Positions 61,501 through 64,000 of a stretch of 64,000 nucleotides of DNA are shown in pieces. The translations under genes were made by a program, and so were the position numbers. Position 1 is the first letter of the stretch. Every line of letters begins with the position of its first letter. Source of the stretch: Charina bottae (taxonomy: Eukaryota > Chordata > Lepidosauria > Squamata > Charinaidae); the NCBI GenBank assembly GCA_023362775.1, contig JALMGJ010000026.1, forward strand, positions 3,131,394 to 3,195,393. The letters are read 5' to 3'. A model generated the notes under the pieces. That model made no database searches. It saw nothing but the letters and a program-made list of their open reading frames with translations, and had not been told where the DNA came from.

Positions 61501-63497
61501 AAAAGACCACAAGAAAACAATGATAAAACAAGCAAAACTCACTTGGATCTGCTCCGGGTCAATGAAAAATTTGCTGAGAATGTTGCTAAGAAAATTCTGC
61601 ACTTCGTACCACGGGTAAATGCTGTTGGAGCCATCCAGGACAATCACAATGTCCATGTAGGTCGAACATCCTGCACAAAGGTCAGAGAGCATCAGGCAGC
61701 GGCAGAGGAGGGTGCTTCTCAGGGTACCCCCCCCCCCCCAGGTTTGAGCAGCAAAGTCCCAAGCAACGTTTGGCCTATTCCTCCTCTCTTCGCCAGAGCA
61801 TCTCCCAACTCAGAGAATTAATATTCAAAATTTGTCGGATTTACATCTCATCTTTCCTTGGGAAGCTGAAAGTGGCGTACACAGCACTCCTTGTGTTATT
61901 TTTTTCTCTGAACCTCTTGAAGTAGGTTGGGCTGAAGGAGGAAGACAGGTCCAAGGTCCACCACTGGACATTCATGGCTGAGGAGGGATTTGTCCAACAC
62001 CCAAGCCAGATGACCAATTTGGAATACTCGGGCCCAAAGGAGGCCATCGAATACCACTTTAGAGCAGCCTCCGCGGTCCTGGTGCTGTTTGAAAGTGGTG
62101 AATTATGACTCACCTCAGCCCCAGACAGTGCTGGTTGGGGATGATAGGGACTGTAGTCCTTCATTTCTGAAGGGCTTGCTTAGATCTTTCAGCCTGATTT
62201 ACAGTCCACTGATGTTGCAAGAGGAATGTTCTGTTTGAAATTGGTAGGCCTATCAGCTGGATCCAAAATTGATTTATTAGATCTCTCTCCCATTTTTCCT
62301 CCAGAGCAAGGCTGCAATTGGACTCTGAGGTATTACTTGGGGAAAACAAATCCTGTTGGAAACGATCCCAGCAATTCTGATAAATGCAAATTAGCCCACA
62401 ACTGGCCATTTCCAGGACCGTCACTGGCACCGGAAGGCTTTCTCAAACCCCAGGATGTGCTTCTAGCCCCTCAGCCAGCCCTCCTGTGGAAGGCGGTGCT
62501 GACTCAGAGGCCGCAGGGCCGGATGCCAAAGCAGCCCTGGGGGATGGGAGATCCCTGCCCACCAGCCCGGATGGCCCCTCAGTCCAGGGCCTCTAGGCAG
62601 CGCCCCCTCACCCCCAAGGGTGGCTGTTCCAAGATGGGGAGGGTCACCCAGGAAGTACGAGAGGGGAGGGCAACTGGTCGCCTTATCTGCAGGCACAAGA
62701 ATGTCCTTAGTGAGCGGGGCTAAAATTCTGTATCCATTTCAGCACTGAGACTTTTGGGAAGTTTAAGCAGTGAAATGAGTTTCTTAAATCGTAAGAGTCC
62801 TAAGATAGCCCAGCGTCCCCCCAAACAACAAATCAAATTGGGTGCTTTTACACCTCCCAGGTAATGGTGTCCCCCAGCCACCCCTCCTGAGGCCCCCAGG
62901 AGAGCAGGGAGAGGATGGCATTTTGCCGGGGGAAAACGACTGGACACCCCTGAGCTGAGAGAGAGGCAGGCCAGAATTCGGGTGAGAGGCCTCCAGAGGC
63001 TGATAAACCAAAATGAAAGTGTTCCTGTGATTGGCCACGTTGGCTGGGGCTGCTGGGAGTTGTAGTGCAGGAATGCCACAGGCTCCCGCCCAGCACAGGA
63101 AAGGGGAGAGAGACTGATGGGACGGCTAGAGCAGAGGATGGGCTGGGGAAAGCACAGTGGGAGCTCAGACTTGTGCAAAACCTTAACTGCTCCACCGAAA
63201 AAGTGAGCACGAACGTGTGCTGTGCTCTACAATCACCCAAGGAGTGTGTCTGCGCATTGCACAGAGCGCTGTTCCTTTATAGCACACCGCTGAGCGCCAC
63301 TCGTTTCCTATCGTTTCCGGTCCTCTTGGGATCCGAGAGGGGGCTTCCGGTGAGTCATCCAACGCGCCAAGGCCAAACTTACTCTGAGCCGTTGGAGCAA
63401 TATTTTCCATCAGCCGGAAGTCCTTGTCCACGCTGGTACAAATCCCTGTGCTGTACATGGACGTGCCGCATTCCTGGGACCAGAGGGGAGCGCACGC
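31453..63497 (-). CDS. ITGA10: ITGA10, integrin alpha-10 (26 coding exons to the stop; 5' end outside window)
   Basis: Integrin alpha-10 pairs with beta-1 as a collagen receptor of cartilage cells (family knowledge). Twenty-six minus-strand exons join in phase into 1043 residues (fragment numbering f1-f1043), matching human ITGA10 from about residue 124 to its end. In order: propeller segment f1-38; inserted alpha-I domain about f42-235, with MIDAS residues D51, S53, S55, T121 and D154 ([13 protein letters not shown]); remaining propeller with calcium-binding loops at f370-378, f434-442 and f496-504; thigh and calf modules; membrane helix about f1002-1026; cytoplasmic tail with the conserved GFF motif at f1029-1031. 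The tail has 17 residues counting the lysine before the last exon, against 22 in human. ITGA11, the closest paralogue, has a different tail and lacks GFFxHKK. All borders are GT-AG. The signal peptide and first propeller exons lie beyond 64000. Confidence 0.96.
32235..32310 (-). mobile_element. CR1-like fragment
   Basis: AGGTCATCTAGTCACCCCCC and TCAGTGCAGGAATCC are inverse CR1-end words, next to the ITGA10 transmembrane exon donor. Confidence 0.5.
32345..32458 (-). CDS. ITGA10: ITGA10 exon (transmembrane, f990-1027)
   Basis: Encodes [20 protein letters not shown] and the hydrophobic helix ending VFLWK. Acceptor TCTCAG, donor AAG|GTAGGA. Confidence 0.96.
33305..33785 (+). mobile_element. L1-type LINE 3' end
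   Basis: Encodes a fragment like the L1 ORF2 C-terminus ([19 protein letters not shown]) followed by an AT-rich 3' UTR ending in AATAAAATTTATTTTA. Assignment to L1 is from this motif only. Confidence 0.65.
34134..34232 (-). CDS. ITGA10: ITGA10 exon (f957-989)
   Basis: Encodes [20 protein letters not shown] to AAHQRE. Acceptor ATCTAG, donor GAG|GTAAGA. Confidence 0.94.
34545..34837 (+). mobile_element. L2/CR1-like LINE fragment
   Basis: Diverged copy of the 19800 family (CTCTACATGGGGCTGTCCTT and the following segment), cut off by the mariner-like element. Confidence 0.55.
34838..35531. mobile_element. mariner-like element split by a LINE insertion
   Basis: Left end AGGTAGTCCTCGAC and right end GAGGACTACCTGTC match the family at 22743. 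About 370 bp (35041-35411) of minus-strand LINE 3' end interrupts it. Confidence 0.72.
35041..35411 (-). mobile_element. LINE 3' end nested in the mariner-like element
   Basis: Starts with (TTAA)n and then the antisense of the recurring hairpin tail (CTCTGGGCGGTTTACAA). Its neighbours on both sides are the two halves of the mariner-like repeat. Confidence 0.68.
35770..35855 (+). mobile_element. CR1-like 3' fragment
   Basis: GCTGGACTGAATGTTCTCC and AAGGCCCTTCCAACCCTGTA resemble the sense CR1 end. Confidence 0.5.
36485..36598 (-). CDS. ITGA10: ITGA10 exon (f919-956)
   Basis: Encodes [17 protein letters not shown] to RNEFFRR. Acceptor CTGCAG, donor AGG|GTGAGT. Confidence 0.95.
36785..37143 (+). 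mobile_element. L1-type LINE 3' end, second copy
   Basis: Shares the [20 protein letters not shown] segment and the 3' UTR with 33305-33785, shorter by 5' truncation, ending in AATAAAGTTATTATTTAAA. Confidence 0.65.
37534..37626 (-). CDS. ITGA10: ITGA10 exon (f888-918)
   Basis: Encodes [17 protein letters not shown] to AHTEKV. The acceptor CTCTAAG|GTG was chosen over a nearby CTGCAG because only it keeps the frame open. Donor GTG|GTGAGT. Confidence 0.9.
37905..38018 (-). CDS. ITGA10: ITGA10 exon (f850-887)
   Basis: Encodes [19 protein letters not shown] to RILTDN. Acceptor TTGCAG (as CTTGCAG), donor AAT|GTAAGT. Confidence 0.95.
38870..39326 (+). mobile_element. L2/CR1-like LINE 3' end with A/T-rich tandem tail
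   Basis: Matches the last part of the 19800 and 54400 copies (GGGACCGCCTCTCCCC, then GCCCCCGCCCTTTGGAG), ending in TATTTATTAAATAAATAA and AAAC repeats. Confidence 0.62.
39587..39671 (-). CDS. ITGA10: ITGA10 exon (f821-849)
   Basis: Encodes [19 protein letters not shown] to RTTIK. Acceptor TTTTAG, donor AAG|GTAATG. A mariner-like element ends 16 nt upstream of the acceptor AG. Confidence 0.94.
39690..40349. mobile_element. mariner-like element next to an ITGA10 acceptor
   Basis: Ends TACAGGTAGTCCTC and GGACTACCTGTA. The interior carries the family's ACGACC / GCTAAGTGATG segments. Its left edge is 16 nt from the acceptor AG of the exon at 39587-39671. Confidence 0.75.
40583..40606 (+). repeat. 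(AC)n microsatellite
   Basis: ACAC run with one interruption, just after the donor of the ITGA10 exon at 40615. Confidence 0.85.
40615..40704 (-). CDS. ITGA10: ITGA10 exon (f791-820)
   Basis: Encodes [20 protein letters not shown] to LFLT plus two bases. Acceptor CTGCAG, donor GAG|GTGATT. Confidence 0.93.
41165..41263 (+). mobile_element. LINE 3' tail with (AAAT)n
   Basis: GAGATGGGCGGTGATATAAG followed by AAATAAATAAATAAATAAAT. Confidence 0.5.
41360..41697. repeat. perfect inverted repeat, 133-bp arms, hammerhead-like motif on both strands
   Basis: Arms 41360-41492 and 41565-41697 read as exact reverse complements around a 72-bp centre. Each arm holds CTGAAGA, a 7-bp hairpin (GCTCCTT/AAGGAGC), GAAA and CGTTT, the same layout as at 53112. 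Sequence after the right arm (CACCTGGATGACTGAGAA) resembles Penelope-like ends. Probably an inverted pair of such ends. Confidence 0.8.
41965..42065. repeat. dispersed repeat of the CACACAACCTGCTAAG type
   Basis: GGTTCACACAACCTGCTAAG and, inverted, TATATTGTGTGAATGCTG flank about 75 bp. Same family words as 25175-25480. Confidence 0.4.
42120..43040. other. ITGA10 intron, no recognised feature
   Basis: GC-moderate intron sequence with short open frames only. Confidence 0.45.
43071..43087 (+). repeat. C17 mononucleotide run (G17 in ITGA10 intron)
   Basis: Seventeen C on the plus strand, so the ITGA10 pre-mRNA has 17 G beginning nine bases into the intron. Confidence 0.9.
43096..43172 (-). CDS. 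ITGA10: ITGA10 exon (f766-790)
   Basis: Encodes [19 protein letters not shown] to LTAS plus two bases. Acceptor TCCCAG, donor CAG|GTGAGA. A run of 17 G begins at intron position +9. Confidence 0.95.
43439..43531 (-). CDS. ITGA10: ITGA10 exon (f735-765)
   Basis: Encodes [20 protein letters not shown] to FRSLAK. Acceptor CCGCAG, donor AAG|GTGAGC. Confidence 0.95.
44053..44194 (-). CDS. ITGA10: ITGA10 exon (f687-734)
   Basis: Encodes [18 protein letters not shown] to HFSSLVLK, including [12 protein letters not shown]. Acceptor TTCCAG, donor AAG|GTATGG. Confidence 0.95.
44487..44575 (-). mobile_element. CR1-like fragment
   Basis: AATCATAGAATCCTAGGGCT is the inverse of the CR1 3' end. Confidence 0.6.
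44628..44713 (-). CDS. ITGA10: ITGA10 exon (f659-686)
   Basis: Encodes [20 protein letters not shown] to MDISGS plus two bases. Acceptor TTCCAG, donor CCAG|GTAGGA. Confidence 0.95.
45439..45552 (-). CDS. ITGA10: ITGA10 exon (f621-658)
   Basis: Encodes [19 protein letters not shown] to PTTVKKL. Acceptor CTGCAG, donor CTA|GTGAGT. Confidence 0.95.
45815..46262 (+). mobile_element. CR1 LINE 3' region
   Basis: Contains AGTTCTGGGCACTGGAGAA, GAGGGAGATGGTTGAAGTC and GGGCTAGAAGACTTCTAGGG followed by TTCTGTGATTCTTTG, the sense CR1 end. Confidence 0.7.
46265..47210. other. ITGA10 intron, no recognised feature
   Basis: AT-moderate intron sequence between two CR1 3' ends. Nothing recognised. Confidence 0.45.
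47215..47355 (+). mobile_element. CR1 LINE 3' end
   Basis: GTTGGACTAGAGGACC, then CCCAATTCCATGATTCTG, is the canonical CR1 terminus. It lies just left of the 47427 hAT element. Confidence 0.72.
47427..47844. mobile_element. hAT-type element with seven GC-box/CCAAT modules
   Basis: Begins CAGGGGTACCCAACC and ends with the inverse type GGTTGGGGACCCCTG, between exact 8-bp duplications CCACAGAG (47419-47426 and 47845-47852). The interior has seven CCAAT motifs at 37-42 bp spacing, each preceded by a G-rich box and GTTTGCAGGCGGGAG. It lies in an ITGA10 intron. Confidence 0.9.
47965..48107 (-). CDS. ITGA10: ITGA10 exon (thigh, f573-620)
   Basis: Encodes [20 protein letters not shown] to TARFHVI. 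Acceptor TCCTAG, donor ATT|GTGAGT. A hAT insertion lies 120 bp downstream in the intron. Confidence 0.93.
48355..48521 (-). CDS. ITGA10: ITGA10 exon (thigh, f517-572)
   Basis: Encodes [18 protein letters not shown] to GPRDSHL plus one base. Acceptor AATCAG, donor TTGA|GTGAGT. Confidence 0.93.
49381..49511 (-). CDS. ITGA10: ITGA10 exon (propeller, f474-516)
   Basis: Encodes [20 protein letters not shown] to QDAAVVL plus two bases, with the calcium loop DVDGDGLVD. Acceptor GGGCAG, donor AAG|GTGAGG. Confidence 0.95.
49680..50525. other. ITGA10 intron, no recognised feature
   Basis: AT-rich intron sequence without recognisable repeats or genes. Confidence 0.45.
50529..50732 (-). CDS. ITGA10: ITGA10 exon (propeller, f406-473)
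   Basis: Encodes [20 protein letters not shown] to LPRFKQ, with the calcium loop DLNHDSFND. Acceptor TTGAAG, donor CAG|GTGAGT. Confidence 0.96.
50915..51058 (-). CDS. ITGA10: ITGA10 exon (propeller, f358-405)
   Basis: Encodes [18 protein letters not shown] to YLYRVGQ, with the calcium loop DVNGDGITD. Acceptor GTGCAG, donor CAG|GTAAGT. Confidence 0.96.
51804..51952 (-). CDS. ITGA10: ITGA10 exon (propeller, f308-357)
   Basis: Encodes [19 protein letters not shown] to QALTGDQ. Acceptor TCTCAG, donor CAA|GTAATG. Confidence 0.95.
52601..53175 (+). mobile_element. Penelope-like element remnant: GIY-YIG end plus 3' tail
   Basis: The plus strand encodes [19 protein letters not shown], then an in-frame stop after NWETVSILN, then [17 protein letters not shown], the typical end of the Penelope GIY-YIG endonuclease. 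A glutamine/threonine-rich tail and a hammerhead-like motif follow. Inactive; the reverse transcriptase is absent. In an ITGA10 intron. Confidence 0.85.
53112..53166 (+). ncRNA. hammerhead-ribozyme-like motif of the Penelope element
   Basis: The order CTGAAGA (53122-53128), a hairpin pairing TTGCC with GGCAA, GAAA (53148-53151) and CGTC is the hammerhead layout. GCA before the core pairs with TGC after GTC, and TTTTC with GAAAA, giving stem I. ACGT at 53151-53154 is self-complementary, as in dimer-active minimal hammerheads. One extra base after the core could lower activity. Penelope elements are known to carry such motifs. Confidence 0.6.
53519..53663 (-). CDS. ITGA10: ITGA10 exon (propeller, f260-307)
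   Basis: Encodes [15 protein letters not shown] to KNHAAYL plus one base. Acceptor TGGCAG, donor CTGG|GTAAGG. Confidence 0.96.
53959..53975 (+). repeat. G17 mononucleotide run
   Basis: Seventeen G in an ITGA10 intron. Confidence 0.9.
54161..54228 (-). CDS. ITGA10: ITGA10 exon (f237-259)
   Basis: A 68-bp exon encoding [18 protein letters not shown] and five more residues. It is recognised by phase, borders (CAACAG; GAG|GTAAGA) and the conserved EMSQIGFS. Confidence 0.93.
54400..55110 (+). mobile_element. L2/CR1-like LINE 3' part, fullest copy
   Basis: Encodes [20 protein letters not shown], then [17 protein letters not shown], and ends with the hairpin-type tail AGCTGCCCAGAGTC plus (TATTA)n. 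Confidence 0.7.
55190..55276 (+). mobile_element. LINE 3' tail
   Basis: GGGGGAGATGGGCGGTAATG followed by AATAATAAATAAATAAATTT. Confidence 0.5.
56302..56467 (-). CDS. ITGA10: ITGA10 exon (alpha-I end, f182-236)
   Basis: Encodes [15 protein letters not shown] to GDRIFSLE plus one base, including [16 protein letters not shown]. Acceptor CCCCAG, donor AAG|GTGCTG. Confidence 0.96.
57046..57299. mobile_element. hAT-type element (GGGTGGGCAACG ends) with GC/CCAAT modules
   Basis: Begins CAGGGGTGGGCAACG and ends CCCCACCCCTG, flanked by CGCTAACG and CACTAACG (one mismatch). It holds GATTGG and GC-box units like the other module-bearing insertions. A close copy is at 63644-63883. Confidence 0.88.
57452..57602 (-). 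CDS. ITGA10: ITGA10 exon (alpha-I, f131-181)
   Basis: Encodes [11 protein letters not shown] to VTRYAIA, with the MIDAS aspartate in LTDGESHD. Acceptor CTCCAG, donor GCA|GTAAGT. Confidence 0.96.
58018..58166 (-). CDS. ITGA10: ITGA10 exon (alpha-I, f82-130)
   Basis: Encodes [14 protein letters not shown] to TAAAIHKA plus two bases. T121 aligns with the MIDAS threonine. Acceptor TCACAG, donor CTG|GTAGGT. Confidence 0.95.
58302..58517. mobile_element. short copy of the 2.2-kb hAT family
   Basis: Begins CAAGGGTCT and ends with the same right end as the 3081-5274 element (AGTTTGCCGACCCCTG), between exact duplications GTGTGGGC (58294-58301 and 58518-58525). The interior is almost only 38-bp modules. 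It ends 135 bp from an ITGA10 exon. Confidence 0.9.
58990..59752 (+). mobile_element. second copy of the 14875 BovB/RTE-type lineage, frameshifted
   Basis: Nearly identical to 15120-15868, including the 3' end CGACTGAACGAATAAACAAC. A run of ten A near 59078 shifts the frame, so only the part from 59092 stays open. Confidence 0.87.
60325..60480 (+). mobile_element. SINE-like dispersed repeat, second copy
   Basis: Shares the TGACTTTGTGGACGCATCCA and TTGGCAACAAAATGGAAGT words with 14566-14685, followed by CCATCCAAGGACTAACCAG. Confidence 0.5.
60585..60690 (-). mobile_element. LINE 3' tail (antisense)
   Basis: A TTTATT-rich run, then TACCCCGCCTATCCCC and GGCTCTAGGCGGCTTACA, a hairpin-type tail in inverse orientation. 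Confidence 0.45.
60825..61060 (-). mobile_element. tRNA-derived SINE-like repeat
   Basis: The minus strand contains GGCAGTTCGAATCCCC, a pol III B-box-like word, then GGTGAGCTCTCGTC and CAGCTCCTGTCAACCC. It matches the layout of widespread reptile SINEs. Family not named with certainty. Confidence 0.55.
61230..61445 (+). mobile_element. CR1-like fragment
   Basis: Words such as GTTCAGAGAAGGGCAAGGAA and AGGAAGTTTTTCCTAACAGG are typical of CR1 3' regions. Confidence 0.6.
61543..61670 (-). CDS. ITGA10: ITGA10 exon (alpha-I start, f39-81)
   Basis: Encodes [17 protein letters not shown] and continues to DPEQIQ. Carries the DxSxS part of the metal-ion site. Acceptor GTGCAG, donor CAA|GTGAGT. Confidence 0.96.
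62165..63380. other. ITGA10 intron, no recognised feature
   Basis: Intron sequence between the first two ITGA10 exons of the window. Open frames on both strands show no family. Confidence 0.45.
63383..63497 (-). CDS. ITGA10: ITGA10 exon (propeller, f1-38)
   Basis: Encodes [16 protein letters not shown] to APTAQ plus one base. Acceptor CCGGCAG, donor AGA|GTAAGT. First ITGA10 exon inside the window. Confidence 0.93.
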
Positions 63498-63643
63498 CTG
63501 CCGGAAAGAGAGACGGTCTCCGTGGGCACCAAAGTGACTTCCCCGCTGGCTGCGATTCTGCCCTGGCCACCCTCGCCCCTTGAGAGGGAGGGGGGCTGAG
63601 AGATTTGGGCCGGGTAGCCCAACACACCTGGAAGACTCTAGGG

Positions 63644-63883
63644 CAGGGGTGGGCAACGTCAGGCCCGCGGGCCATATAAGGCCCGCGGGGCTCCCACCCG
63701 CAAACCCCGCCCCTTCCACGCGATTGGCTCCCGCCCACAAACCCCGCCCCCCAGTGCCTGTGATTGGCTCCCGCCTGCAAACTCCAGCCCCCAGTCTGCG
63801 GAAATCCCTGAAACCCCGCCCCCCCGGTCCCCGGTTATAAATATCCAAATGGCCCTTGGCAGAAAAAAGGTTCCCCACCCCTG
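63644..63883. mobile_element. hAT-type element, second GGGTGGGCAACG copy
   Basis: Same ends and interior as 57046-57299, same orientation, with exact 8-bp duplications CTCTAGGG (63636-63643 and 63884-63891). Confidence 0.9.
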
Positions 63884-64000
63884 CTCTAGGGCATGGCCCG
63901 TATTCACACAACATGCTTAACCTAGTTCTGAAGAGACCGTTTTTCTGGGTTCACGCAATCCAGAAATCAACTCAATGGACTGGGTCCACCCCGCATGCAG

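Noticed and set aside
62226..62723. 165-codon plus-strand frame
   Set aside because: Lies in an ITGA10 intron on the opposite strand, without domain, conserved splice signals or codon bias.

Overview
The window is nuclear DNA from a vertebrate, most likely a squamate reptile (lizard or snake). Genes are split into short exons with GT-AG introns. The repeats combine CR1, L2-like, L1, BovB/RTE and Penelope-like retroelements with many short hAT and mariner-like DNA transposons, a mix typical of squamates. Species assignment is inference from this repeat mix.

Three protein genes are present, each reconstructed exon by exon with closed reading phase. (1) POLR3C (RNA polymerase III subunit RPC3), minus strand, positions 325-5468: the first six coding exons, residues 1-292; the rest lies left of the window. 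(2) RNF115 (RING-H2 E3 ubiquitin ligase, BCA2), plus strand, 6830-28803: complete, nine coding exons, 302 residues, with a 3' UTR to about 29880. POLR3C and RNF115 are head to head across a CpG-rich probable bidirectional promoter at about 6440-6829. (3) ITGA10 (integrin alpha-10), minus strand, 31453-63497: the last 26 coding exons, 1043 residues, from just before the inserted alpha-I domain through the propeller, legs, membrane segment and GFF-containing tail; its 5' exons lie right of the window. RNF115 and ITGA10 converge tail to tail with about 0.8 kb between their predicted polyadenylation sites. In mammals ANKRD35, PIAS3 and NUDT17 lie between ITGA10 and POLR3C, and RNF115 lies on the far side of POLR3C, so the order here differs.

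The rest is intron sequence filled with mobile DNA. The most striking element is a 2.2-kb hAT-type transposon (3081-5274) in POLR3C intron 1, bounded by a perfect 8-bp duplication. It carries several large foldbacks, fragments that look like a captured GC-rich coding exon, and a 38-bp tandem module that pairs a GC box with an inverted CCAAT box. The same module recurs inside four other hAT insertions with three different kinds of terminus. Other notable items are a Penelope-like GIY-YIG remnant followed by a hammerhead-ribozyme-like motif, a perfect 133-bp palindrome with the same type of motif on both strands, two lineages of BovB/RTE elements, and a mariner-like insertion ending 16 nt from an ITGA10 splice acceptor.

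The three genes do not form a pathway. The shared promoter may coordinate POLR3C and RNF115. No prokaryotic system, CRISPR array or viral gene was seen.
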